From Campylobacterota bacterium (lineage in GTDB: Bacteria > Campylobacterota > Campylobacteria > Campylobacterales > Sulfurovaceae), in contig DRQB01000223.1 in assembly GCA_011330645.1 (NCBI GenBank), positions 1 through 8,583 on the forward strand: 8,583 nucleotides of DNA, written 5' to 3'. Shown here piece after piece: positions 1-7,355 of this stretch. The notes under the pieces are model-generated. The model was not told the origin of the DNA. It was given only the letters and a program-made list of their open reading frames with translations, and searched no databases. Position 1 is the first letter of the stretch, and the number at the start of each line of letters is the position of its first letter. The position numbers and the translations under genes were made by a program.

Positions 1-18
1 AAATAATGAAAGATTATA
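1..18 (-). promoter_or_regulatory. weak candidate leftward promoter at the window edge
   Basis: A perfect TATAAT reads leftward on the minus strand (plus positions 13-18), downstream of the SUMF1-fold gene. Seventeen bases upstream there is no good -35 box (ACAAAT), and there is no TG extension. Such hexamers are common by chance in A/T-rich DNA. If real, it would drive a minus-strand gene lying left of the window. The rest of positions 1-83 holds no credible ORF, hairpin terminator or RNA gene. Confidence 0.2.
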
Positions 19-83
19 TCTGATGTTTGCTAACCATTTGTTAATTCAGAGTCCATTTCTCTTATTTCAAATTCATGCGTTAC

Positions 84-776
84 CTAAATTTCCACAACCA
101 ATCTAAATCCAATAAAATAGTTCTTTCCGCCACTTCCTAAATTTATCCGTGAAGTACAGCTACATTTGTCTGCATCAGCATTATAAGAGCCTCCACGAAG
201 TACCCTACCCTTTTCGCTTGCTACACCATACGCTGAGCCATCTCTAGGTGTTTCACTGTAGTCATCAGCATATCTGTCTAGACACCACTCCCAGACATTG
301 CCATGCATGTCATACAGTCCCCATGCATTAGGTTTTTTTGTGCCTACATCATGGGTAACTTTTCCTGCATTGTCAGCATACCATGCATACTCTCCAAGCA
401 AAGCTTCATCATCACCGAAACAAAATTTACCCTCAGAGCTGGCACGACAGGCATACTCCCACTCAGCTTCTGTTGGTAATCTATACTTCTTCCCCTCACG
501 CTCACTCTTCCACTGTGCATACGCCACAGCATCCGTCCACTTCACCCGACGCACAGGTACATCAAATCCAAGATGTTCATGGCGCTCTTCAGGTACCACC
601 GCACCTGTAGCCTGAGCGTAAAGCATATAGTCTTCTACCGTCACCAAGTATTTCGCCATTGCGATGTCATAATCTATAGTCACTTCATGACGTGGCTTTT
701 CTCTATCTCTTGCATTTGCATCATCTGTCCCCATGAAGAAAGTGCCTCTAGGGAGTTTTATGTAATTATCATTCAT
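84..776 (-). CDS. SUMF1/FGE-sulfatase-fold protein (formylglycine-generating-enzyme family, not a proven FGE)
   Basis: This 230-residue protein has one FGE-sulfatase (SUMF1) domain and little else. Family landmarks appear in order: an FFMGT opening near residues 13-17, EKPRHEV near 26-32, RLPTEAEWEYACRA at 99-112, NAWGLYDMHGNVWEWC at 150-165, RVLRGGSY at 191-198 and a final GFRL at 223-226. There is no signal peptide or membrane segment, so it is probably cytoplasmic. True aerobic FGEs bind copper through two cysteines just after the GGSY motif. Here, by ungapped comparison from memory, the first position is Ala200 and the second is Cys205, with an extra Cys207, so sulfatase-activating activity is doubtful. 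Other members of the fold modify or bind varied substrates, and the substrate here cannot be told. The ATG overlaps the polA stop (TAATG), and GGTGAG lies 8 bases upstream, which supports this start and coupled translation. The stop is TAG. Confidence 0.85.
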   Translation of the reverse strand: MNDNYIKLPRGTFFMGTDDANARDREKPRHEVTIDYDIAMAKYLVTVEDYMLYAQATGAVVPEERHEHLGFDVPVRRVKWTDAVAYAQWKSEREGKKYRLPTEAEWEYACRASSEGKFCFGDDEALLGEYAWYADNAGKVTHDVGTKKPNAWGLYDMHGNVWEWCLDRYADDYSETPRDGSAYGVASEKGRVLRGGSYNADADKCSCTSRINLGSGGKNYFIGFRLVVEI

Positions 777-3469
777 TACTTCAACTCACCCCATGAGTCT
801 CCAACACTCACAGAACACTCCAACGGTACATCAAGCTCTAACACATTTTCCATGGTATGGACAAAGCGTTTGCTTATCTCTTCTACTTTCTCCTCTTTCA
901 CTTCAAAGATGAGTTCATCGTGAATTTGTAAGAGCATAAAGGCATCTAGGTCTTCTTCTCGTATCATAGAGTCTATTTGGTTCATAGAGAGCTTTATGAG
1001 GTCAGCTGCAGAGCCTTGAAAGACGGTATTGACAGACTCACGCATGAAGGCAGCTTTTTGCATACCATTGGCAGATTCATAGTCGAAGATACGTCTACGT
1101 TTTAAGATGGTCTCTACATAGCCATCTATCTTCACGCGTTCTTGTATGCCTTCTAAGAAACTTTTAACTGTTGGGAAAGAGGCAAAATAGTTGGTAATAA
1201 TCTCTTTTGCTTCACCAGATGATATGCCCAACTCGTCTGAGAGCTTTTTAGGTCCCATTCCATAGAGGAGTCCAAAGTTTACAGACTTGGCAAAGTTTCT
1301 TTTCTCTTTTGCTTGTTCTTCACCAAAGAGTATGGTGGAGGTTGCTAAGTGAATGTCCACGCCATTTTTAAAGGCGTCAAGCAGTGCTGCATCTTGTGAG
1401 AAGTGTGCAAGCAGACGTAACTCTATTTGAGAGTAGTCAATACTTACCAGTTTATAGCCCTCTTTTGCCACAAATGCTTCACGCACAGAACGCCCAAGCT
1501 TTGAACGTACAGGAATGTTTTGCAAGTTAGGATCACGAGAACTTAGACGCCCAGTGGCAGTACCAGTCTGTCCAAAACTTGTGTAGATGCGAGAGTTCTC
1601 ATCTGCCTGTGCTAACTTTAACAGTGGAGTTACATAGGTAGAAAGAATTTTTTGGTATTCACGGTATTCGAGTATCTTAGGGATAATCTCATGTTCATCT
1701 TTAAGTGAGGTAAGCACTGCTTCATTTGTGCTGTAGCCTGTCTTTGTTTTCTTTCCACCTTTGAGCCCCAGAGTTTGAAAAAGTATCACACCTAACTGTT
1801 GGGTAGACTTGATGTTGAACTCAGAACCAGCAAGCGCATAAATCTCTTGTGTTAAGCCAGCTAAATCATCACTCAATGTCTTTTGTAAAGTTTGTAATTT
1901 ACTTGGGTCTATCTTGATACCCAATCGCTCCATACGCATAAGTACAGTCATAAACGGATACTCTACGTTTTTTGCTTCCTTGAGTAAATGTGTAAGAGAT
2001 GAGAGTTCCATCTTTTTCTTTATGGCACCATAAAGTAAAAATGTCATCCATGCATCTTCTGCTGCATAGAAAGTCGCATCCGCTATAGCAACGGCAGAAA
2101 AGTCTTCACCCTTTTTTACCATCTCTTTAAAAGGCTTCATGTCATACTTGAAGTACTGTTTTGCCAGTGTATCCAAGCCTATTTTAGATCCAGGGTTTGA
2201 GAGCCAAGCCAGTATCATCGTATCGGCAAAAGGAATGATAGGTTCAAAATCATATTGATTATAGAGCAATGAGAGGTCAAACTTTAGATTTTGCCCTACC
2301 ACATTAAAGGTCAAGAGTTTAGCCAAAGCACTTAGTGCATCTGGCAAACTTACTTGCTCTTCTACGCCCAAATAACTATGTCCTACAGGTACATAATAGG
2401 CTTTCTCTCTACTGATACAGAATGAAAAACCAACCATCTTAGCTACTTTTGTATCTAACCCTGTGGTTTCTGTATCGAAAGCAACAATGGCATCTTTATC
2501 TAAGGTATTTAAGACTGCGTCCAGCTTCTCTTTAGTGTCTAATGTTATCGCTTCAAAGCTAAGACTTGGTCGTACAGGCTCAACATATTCACGTTCGCAG
2601 TCTGCTTCTTCCATCCCTACTTTGGCTTTACGTATGGCTTGTTTCATCTCATACTGTTCAAACTCTTCAAGCAGGCACGAGAGGTAGTTTTTATCTTCAA
2701 AAACAAAACTCTCGACATCCATATCTGCAAATACACTGTCACTCATACGTACCAAATCACGAGACAGAAATGCCATCTCTTTTCCTTCTAAAAGAAGTTT
2801 TTGGATACGTGGTGTTCCTGCATTTTCTATGTCCGCATAGATGGCTTCAAGGGTATGATACTTGTTAATCAGTTTTGCTGCCCCAACTTTTCCTATTCCT
2901 TTGACACCAGGCACATTGTCTGAGCTGTCTCCAAGCAGTGCCTGAAAGTTGATGAAGTCTTTTGGATGTACCCCAAACTTGGCAATACATGCCTCCTCAT
3001 CTACCTCTTGACGCTTAACGGCATCATACATCACTACAACACCATCATCAATGAGTTGATACAAATCTTTGTCATGTGAGACAATACGTACTTTCAGGTT
3101 CTTTTCACGTGCAAACTTAGTTACTGTGGCGATGATGTCATCTGCTTCGTAACCCTCCCGTGTTAAGTTTGGAAAGCCCATCTGTTCTATCCACTCTATA
3201 GCAACAGGGAGTTGTTTCTTCAAATCTTCTGGTGCTTCATCACGGTTATCTTTATACTCAGGGTACATCTCATTACGAAAAGTATTGCCTTTTGCATCCA
3301 GCGCAAAAACCAAATAATCTGTACTGTGGTCACGGCGTAATGTATCTACAAGGTTCACAAAGCCAGTAAGCAACCCTGTAGGAAAGCCATCAGAATTACG
3401 TAAAGGTGGTAATGCGAAATAAGAACGGAAGAAGAAGCCAAAAGTGTCGATGATAGTGATAGTTTTCAA
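776..3469 (-). CDS. polA: DNA polymerase I with 5'-nuclease, 3'-5' exonuclease and polymerase domains
   Basis: PolA removes RNA primers and fills gaps in lagging-strand synthesis and excision repair. At 897 residues it is a full-length three-domain enzyme. The 5'-nuclease domain (about 1-290) keeps its acidic metal ligands: Asp8, Asp58, EADD at 108-111, HDKD at 132-135 and GDSSDN at 180-185, followed by a helix-hairpin-helix at about 188-200. The proofreading domain (about 305-490) looks active, with DTETTGLD at 332-339, an NLKFD at 394-398 and the YAAED motif at 468-472. The polymerase domain (about 500-897) has motif A SIDYSQIELR (Asp678), motif B with Arg724, Lys728, Phe732 and Tyr736, and motif C IHDE (Asp851). 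Phe732 matches the Phe762 position of E. coli PolA, which disfavours dideoxynucleotides. The start is TTG: no in-frame ATG or GTG exists before the upstream stop at 3494-3496, and the protein begins at the usual family point (TIIDTFGFFFR). A weak TAGG lies about 10 bases upstream. The stop overlaps the next gene. Confidence 0.97.
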   Translation of the reverse strand: MKTITIIDTFGFFFRSYFALPPLRNSDGFPTGLLTGFVNLVDTLRRDHSTDYLVFALDAKGNTFRNEMYPEYKDNRDEAPEDLKKQLPVAIEWIEQMGFPNLTREGYEADDIIATVTKFAREKNLKVRIVSHDKDLYQLIDDGVVVMYDAVKRQEVDEEACIAKFGVHPKDFINFQALLGDSSDNVPGVKGIGKVGAAKLINKYHTLEAIYADIENAGTPRIQKLLLEGKEMAFLSRDLVRMSDSVFADMDVESFVFEDKNYLSCLLEEFEQYEMKQAIRKAKVGMEEADCEREYVEPVRPSLSFEAITLDTKEKLDAVLNTLDKDAIVAFDTETTGLDTKVAKMVGFSFCISREKAYYVPVGHSYLGVEEQVSLPDALSALAKLLTFNVVGQNLKFDLSLLYNQYDFEPIIPFADTMILAWLSNPGSKIGLDTLAKQYFKYDMKPFKEMVKKGEDFSAVAIADATFYAAEDAWMTFLLYGAIKKKMELSSLTHLLKEAKNVEYPFMTVLMRMERLGIKIDPSKLQTLQKTLSDDLAGLTQEIYALAGSEFNIKSTQQLGVILFQTLGLKGGKKTKTGYSTNEAVLTSLKDEHEIIPKILEYREYQKILSTYVTPLLKLAQADENSRIYTSFGQTGTATGRLSSRDPNLQNIPVRSKLGRSVREAFVAKEGYKLVSIDYSQIELRLLAHFSQDAALLDAFKNGVDIHLATSTILFGEEQAKEKRNFAKSVNFGLLYGMGPKKLSDELGISSGEAKEIITNYFASFPTVKSFLEGIQERVKIDGYVETILKRRRIFDYESANGMQKAAFMRESVNTVFQGSAADLIKLSMNQIDSMIREEDLDAFMLLQIHDELIFEVKEEKVEEISKRFVHTMENVLELDVPLECSVSVGDSWGELK

Positions 3470-3495
3470 AATAGATAAGCCTAAAATTTTTCTTT

Positions 3496-3501
3496 ATTTT
3501 A
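3496..3501 (-). promoter_or_regulatory. candidate -10 box for polA
   Basis: TAAAAT reads toward polA on the minus strand and would place transcription start about 20 bases before the TTG codon. The -35 region at proper spacing is poor (GAATGT-like). Further upstream, A/T-rich hexamers such as TATTAT lie within the opposing promoter and are equally possible. The 124-bp gap between polA and the divergent gene must hold the polA promoter, but the exact site is uncertain. Confidence 0.3.
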
Positions 3502-3531
3502 ACCAAAACTATGTTAGACATTCGTGTTTAA

Positions 3532-3560
3532 GTGACACATTAAGTAGAAAGGAATATAAT
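3532..3560 (+). promoter_or_regulatory. sigma-70 promoter of the first membrane paralog
   Basis: A GTGACA -35 box (5 of 6 matches) at 3532-3537 and a perfect TATAAT -10 box at 3555-3560 are separated by the optimal 17 bases, predicting a start near 3567 and a short leader. A second perfect TATAAT lies at 3565-3570 but has no matching -35 box. A six-base direct repeat, TTAAGT, occurs at 3528-3533 and 3540-3545, overlapping and following the -35 box. Confidence 0.75.
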
Positions 3561-3579
3561 AACTTATAATAATAGTTCT

Positions 3580-3586
3580 AGGGAAG
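3580..3586 (+). promoter_or_regulatory. ribosome binding site of the first membrane paralog
   Basis: AGGGAAG lies 7 bases before the ATG at 3594 and fixes that codon as the start. Confidence 0.7.
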
Positions 3587-3593
3587 CTAACGA

Positions 3594-3983
3594 ATGCAAA
3601 AAAATAAATTTGAGAATACCCATGTCACGTATGCTCCAAAACAAAAACCACTTAAAAATGAAAGTGACAAATTCTCCCAAAAACAAATTACTTTTGAAGA
3701 CACACCTCTTCTTTTTCCCGCAGGTTTTGAGAAATTCTTTCTCCTAATCTATTTTGTCACACTTCCTTACATTGCAGGACTTATGTTCCTCTTTTTTTAT
3801 GTAGGAGAAGGGAAAACAGAACTTTTCTTGTCACTTAATGAAGATTCTTCTTTTATCCTCACATGGGCGATTGGCTACGAAATACTTGCCAGTTTAATAC
3901 TTCTATATATTGTAAAACTTGCTATCTCCTTTAGTATTAACAATAGTAAAAGAGGTGCAAGGAAAAACTTTAAAAGACCCTAA
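3594..3983 (+). CDS. small two-helix membrane protein, first of a tandem paralog pair, function unknown
   Basis: I do not recognise this 129-residue protein. It has a polar, lysine-rich N-terminal part (about 1-38), a predicted membrane helix at about 48-70, an acidic loop (71-86), a second helix at about 87-113 and a strongly basic tail ending KRP. The positive-inside rule puts both ends in the cytoplasm and the short loop outside. Conserved with the next gene are PxGxEK (42-47), TLPYxAGLxFLFFY (56-69) and TWxIGYEI (90-97). Glu96 therefore sits within or near the second helix, which is unusual and may be functional. The two proteins align without gaps for residues 40-112, with 35 of 73 identical by hand count. 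The gene is real: it has a good ribosome binding site, a near-consensus promoter and a conserved paralog. It is divergent from polA, from which no role can be inferred. Confidence 0.85.
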   Translation: MQKNKFENTHVTYAPKQKPLKNESDKFSQKQITFEDTPLLFPAGFEKFFLLIYFVTLPYIAGLMFLFFYVGEGKTELFLSLNEDSSFILTWAIGYEILASLILLYIVKLAISFSINNSKRGARKNFKRP

Positions 3984-3993
3984 ACTATTCATT

Positions 3994-4015
3994 TTGACAT
4001 TTTATTGACATTTTT
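3994..4015 (+). repeat. 11-bp direct repeat, two copies of TTGACATTTT(A/T)
   Basis: TTGACATTTTA at 3994-4004 is followed directly by TTGACATTTTT at 4005-4015, matching at 10 of 11 positions. The period is about one helical turn, so both copies face the same side of the DNA. They coincide with the doubled -35 boxes. This could be a small duplication, a regulator site, or chance in A/T-rich DNA. Confidence 0.6.
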
Positions 4016-4036
4016 GCATTATCATTTGAATATAAC
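3994..4036 (+). promoter_or_regulatory. promoter region of the second membrane paralog, with doubled TTGACA
   Basis: Two perfect -35 hexamers, TTGACA at 3994-3999 and 4005-4010, lie 11 bases apart. The first is 17 bases from CATTAT (4017-4022). The second is 17 bases from GAATAT (4028-4033) and 20 from TATAAC (4031-4036). None of these -10 boxes is perfect, so the exact start is unclear, but together they strongly suggest a promoter in this 79-bp gap. I see no terminator hairpin after the first paralog, so read-through transcription is also likely. Confidence 0.55.
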
Positions 4037-4047
4037 AAATATCTAGC

Positions 4048-4054
4048 AAAAAGG
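4048..4054 (+). promoter_or_regulatory. ribosome binding site of the second membrane paralog
   Basis: AAAAAGG lies 8 bases before the ATG at 4063 and supports that start. Confidence 0.6.
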
Positions 4055-4062
4055 TCTTAATC

Positions 4063-4509
4063 ATGAATATCAATAACACAATATCTGTCTCCAAGAAACA
4101 TAACTCACTTTTAAAAAATGCTGATGTCTATTTAGAAGAGATACAACGAAAACATAAACATCATGCCCGACCTTATACTTCCTCACAGACTAAAGTAAAC
4201 CCTAGCAAAACAGAAAATAAAAAGATATTTGATAATGATTTTTCTTTCTTACTCCCAGAAGGCTATGAAAAAGTGTTCATCTCCCTCTATGCACTTACTC
4301 TTCCTTATCTTGCAGGATTGGTATTTTTATTTTTCTATATCTCAAAACAAGATTTATCCATTTTCAGTTCAATATGTGATTCACATTCTGCATTATTTAC
4401 ATGGTGTATCGGCTATGAAATAGTTGCAGTACTCTTACTGATTATGCTTATAAAACAAAGTATATCCATCGTAGGAAACTCAAAAAGAACACAATTACAA
4501 CGTCCCTAA
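4063..4509 (+). CDS. small two-helix membrane protein, second of a tandem paralog pair, function unknown
   Basis: This 148-residue protein is a diverged copy of the preceding gene product, with a longer and unrelated N-terminal part (about 1-60) rich in Lys, His, Asn and Ser that looks disordered and cytoplasmic. The shared core has LPEGYEK (64-70), a membrane helix at about 71-93 containing TLPYLAGLVFLFFY, a loop at 94-109, then TWCIGYEI (113-120) in a second helix to about 135. Its tail is basic and ends RP, as in the paralog. Glu119 matches Glu96 of the first protein. Divergence is greatest in the loop and N-terminus, while the helices keep specific polar and aromatic residues, so the helices rather than the tails carry the conserved role. 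A heteromeric complex of the two is an inference from adjacency. Its stop lies 6 bp from the convergent uvrA stop. Confidence 0.87.
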   Translation: MNINNTISVSKKHNSLLKNADVYLEEIQRKHKHHARPYTSSQTKVNPSKTENKKIFDNDFSFLLPEGYEKVFISLYALTLPYLAGLVFLFFYISKQDLSIFSSICDSHSALFTWCIGYEIVAVLLLIMLIKQSISIVGNSKRTQLQRP

Positions 4510-4515
4510 ACATAC

Positions 4516-7344
4516 TTATGCGGGGTGTAATTCTTTCGCCAAATACTCTCCTGTATATGAACCTGTCTCTTTATAGGTTTCAGCCAACGCTTCAGGACTT
4601 CCTGTAGCGATAATCAATCCACCTTTATTTCCACCTTCTGGTCCCATATCAATAATATAGTCTGCATTTTTCACCATATCAAGGTTATGTTCTATGACTA
4701 CCACAGAGTTACCTAGTTCAACCAAATGGTGCAGTACGCCTGTGAGTCTATCTACATCGGCAAAATGCAGTCCAGTTGTGGGTTCATCCAAGATATAGAG
4801 GGTTTTGCCTGTATCTTTTCGACTTAGCTCTTTGGAGAGTTTGATACGTTGGGCTTCTCCACCTGAAAGTGTCGTAGCATTCTGTCCTAAAGTAATATAA
4901 TCAAGTCCTACATCTGTCAAGGTTTTTAAACGTACCGCGATGTTAGGTATGGCTTTAAAGAACTCCAAAGCTTCCCCCACAGACATAGCAAGTACATCAG
5001 CGATAGATTTTCCTTTATAGAGTACCTCTCTTGTCTGTGCGTTGTAACGTGTACCATCACAGGCATCACAGCTTACAAGAACATCAGGCAAGAAATGCAT
5101 CTCAATTTTAATTTGCCCGTCCCCTTGACACTTCTCACATCTACCGCCTTTGACGTTAAAAGAGAAGCGCCCTATTTTATAGCCTCTAAGTTCTGCCTCT
5201 TTGGTTTGTGCAAAGAGTTTACGTATCTCATCCATAATACCTGTATAGGTGGCAGGATTCGAGCGTGGGGTACGGCCAATAGGACTTTGGTCTAAGTAGA
5301 TAACCTTATCTACTTTATCCAATCCTGTGATTTCAACACCTTCTATTTTATTGACCTTTTTTGCACGGTTAAGCAATTCTCTAGCCACAGGGAGTAACGT
5401 TTGAAGGATGAGTGATGACTTACCAGAACCACTCACACCAGTGACACACACAAAATTACGTAATGGTATTTTTGCATCGAGTTTCTCAATATTGTTAAGT
5501 GTGACATTTTTTATTTCTATCCACTCTTCTTGCGGATTATCATGGCTATAGGTTATCTCTTTTTTTCCATACATATAATCAGCAGTGAGCGTCTTAGCCT
5601 TAGCCAATTTCTTAGCATCACCGGCAAAAACCACTTCTCCTCCAAAATCACCCGCACCAGGGCCAATGTCTATAATGTAGTCAGCTGCCAAAATCGTCTC
5701 TTTATCATGCTCAACGACGATAACAGAGTTCCCTTTATCACGTAATGAATTGAGTGTACGAATAAGTTTCATCGTATCTCGTTCATGCAGCCCGATACTC
5801 GGCTCATCCAGTACATACATCACACCAGTCAATCCAGAACCTATCTGAGAAGCGATACGGATACGCTGTGCTTCTCCCCCAGAGATACTTCGTGCATCAC
5901 GGCTTAGTGTAATATACCCTAACCCTACATCGTATAAGAAATAGAGTCTTTCATACAACTCTTTAAGTATAGACTCTGCTATCATCTTTTGCTGTTCTGT
6001 AAGGTGAGAAAAACTCTTTTCATCTGCAAAAAGTGCATAGGATTTTTCAATAGGCATATCGATAATATCTGCGATATTTTTCCCCTCTATCTTCACAGCT
6101 AAAGAGCGTGGTCTCAGTCTATGTCCTTCACACTTGTCACACACTTTTTCAGTCATATACTCCGAAAGGTCTTTCTCATCCTTAAACATATCATGAGCAA
6201 ATTTTACCACACCAGGCCACTCACGTTTGAGTTTATGTCGTTTCCATGTAAAATCAACCGTACCACCATTCCCATAGAGTATCGCTTTTTGTTGGTGCGT
6301 TTCTAGTTCTCCATAAGGAATCTTGATATCAATACCATTTTGTTCACAAAAAGCATTGAGAAACTTGGTATAGTAACTCTTATTAAACCCATACATAATC
6401 TTCACAGCACCCTTATCGATGCTAAGTTCAGAGTCTATCACTTTTTTAAGGTCAATCGCGTAACGAATCCCTAAGCCATCACAGGCAGGGCAGGCACCTT
6501 TGGGTGAGTTAAAAGAGAAACTTACAGGCTCTAGTGGTTCAAACGAAAGTTTACAGTCAAAACATGCCAAATGCTCAGAGTAATGCATATGCTGACGCTC
6601 GAAGTCTACTTCCTCATGGTTAAGCACTTCTATCTCTAGCTCACCATAAGACTCTTTAAGTGCTTTTTCTACATCTTGACCTATACGGTCACGGCTCTCT
6701 TCTTTTACTACCACTCGGTCAATCACTACTTTAATGGTATGTTTTTTTGTTTTAGAGAGTTCTATCTCATCATCCAGACGTACCATTACACCGTCTATCA
6801 TAGCCCTAACGTAACCTTTATGACGTAAGGACTCTAACATATCTACAAAAGTACCTTTTTTCTCTTTTACAAGTGGTGCCATAATAATAAGTTTGGCACC
6901 CTCAGGAATACGTAAGACTTCTTCAATAATATCTGACGCTGACATAGAAGAGATAGGCTTTCCACATTCATGACAATGCTGCTCACCCACACGCGCAAAA
7001 AGCAGACGTAAATAATCATAAATTTCAGTAATCGTTCCCACCGTAGAACGTGGGTTTTTGGATGTTGTTTTTTGGTCTATTGCAATAGCTGGAGTCAGCC
7101 CATCAATCTTATCTACATCTGGCTTACCTACTCTACCTAAAAATTGTCTGGCATAAGAGGAAAGTGACTCAATATAACGTCTTTGTCCTTCGGCATAAAG
7201 TGTAGAAAAAGCCAAAGTCGATTTACCTGAACCTGAAATTCCAGTTACTACCACGAGTCTGTTTTTAGGGATACTTACATCAATATTTTTTAAGTTATTC
7301 TCTTTTGCACCATAAACGTGTATCATATCTTGTTTTTTTGCCAT
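4516..7344 (-). CDS. uvrA: excinuclease ABC subunit UvrA
   Basis: UvrA is the damage-recognition ATPase of nucleotide excision repair. A dimer scans DNA with UvrB, loads it at lesions and then leaves. At 942 residues it is full length. The first ABC module has Walker A GISGSGKST (35-43), the signature SISGGEAQR (487-495) and Walker B YVLDEPS (510-516). The second has GVSGSGKSS (636-644), LSGGEAQR (826-833) and YILDEPTTG (850-858). Zinc ligands are Cys261, Cys264, Cys285 and Cys288 in the first module, and Cys736, Cys739, Cys759 and Cys762 in the second. Extra CxxC pairs at 124/127 and 402/405 fall in the insertion regions. All key residues seem intact. The ATG start gives the usual MAKKQDMIHVYGAKENNLKN opening, with only a weak GGA 7 bases upstream. 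It lies 43 bp downstream of the permease gene on the same strand, so co-transcription is likely. Confidence 0.98.
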   Translation of the reverse strand: MAKKQDMIHVYGAKENNLKNIDVSIPKNRLVVVTGISGSGKSTLAFSTLYAEGQRRYIESLSSYARQFLGRVGKPDVDKIDGLTPAIAIDQKTTSKNPRSTVGTITEIYDYLRLLFARVGEQHCHECGKPISSMSASDIIEEVLRIPEGAKLIIMAPLVKEKKGTFVDMLESLRHKGYVRAMIDGVMVRLDDEIELSKTKKHTIKVVIDRVVVKEESRDRIGQDVEKALKESYGELEIEVLNHEEVDFERQHMHYSEHLACFDCKLSFEPLEPVSFSFNSPKGACPACDGLGIRYAIDLKKVIDSELSIDKGAVKIMYGFNKSYYTKFLNAFCEQNGIDIKIPYGELETHQQKAILYGNGGTVDFTWKRHKLKREWPGVVKFAHDMFKDEKDLSEYMTEKVCDKCEGHRLRPRSLAVKIEGKNIADIIDMPIEKSYALFADEKSFSHLTEQQKMIAESILKELYERLYFLYDVGLGYITLSRDARSISGGEAQRIRIASQIGSGLTGVMYVLDEPSIGLHERDTMKLIRTLNSLRDKGNSVIVVEHDKETILAADYIIDIGPGAGDFGGEVVFAGDAKKLAKAKTLTADYMYGKKEITYSHDNPQEEWIEIKNVTLNNIEKLDAKIPLRNFVCVTGVSGSGKSSLILQTLLPVARELLNRAKKVNKIEGVEITGLDKVDKVIYLDQSPIGRTPRSNPATYTGIMDEIRKLFAQTKEAELRGYKIGRFSFNVKGGRCEKCQGDGQIKIEMHFLPDVLVSCDACDGTRYNAQTREVLYKGKSIADVLAMSVGEALEFFKAIPNIAVRLKTLTDVGLDYITLGQNATTLSGGEAQRIKLSKELSRKDTGKTLYILDEPTTGLHFADVDRLTGVLHHLVELGNSVVVIEHNLDMVKNADYIIDMGPEGGNKGGLIIATGSPEALAETYKETGSYTGEYLAKELHPA

Positions 7345-7355
7345 GATTATTCCAT

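Noticed and set aside
25..60. Possible terminator after the SUMF1-fold gene (AGAG/CTCT inverted repeat on the minus strand)
   Set aside because: The stem has only four pairs with a seven-base loop and no T run after it.
298..923. Plus-strand open frames opposite the SUMF1-fold gene and the polA 3' end (298-615, 383-610, 573-923)
   Set aside because: They lie antisense to well-supported genes, lack ribosome binding sites and have compositions typical of reverse-strand shadows.
2463..2868. Overlapping plus-strand open frames inside polA
   Set aside because: They are antisense to the conserved PolA exonuclease and nuclease regions, with no start signals of their own.
3561..3577. Inverted repeat AACT...AGTT between the divergent polA and paralog genes
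   Set aside because: The arms are only four bases in very A/T-rich sequence, so chance is sufficient.
4229..4423. Second plus-strand frame within the second membrane paralog
   Set aside because: It overlaps the paralog core in another frame. The paralog frame is supported by conservation with its neighbour, and this one is not.
5095..6306. Plus-strand open frames inside uvrA
   Set aside because: They are antisense to conserved UvrA motifs and show no independent evidence of coding.
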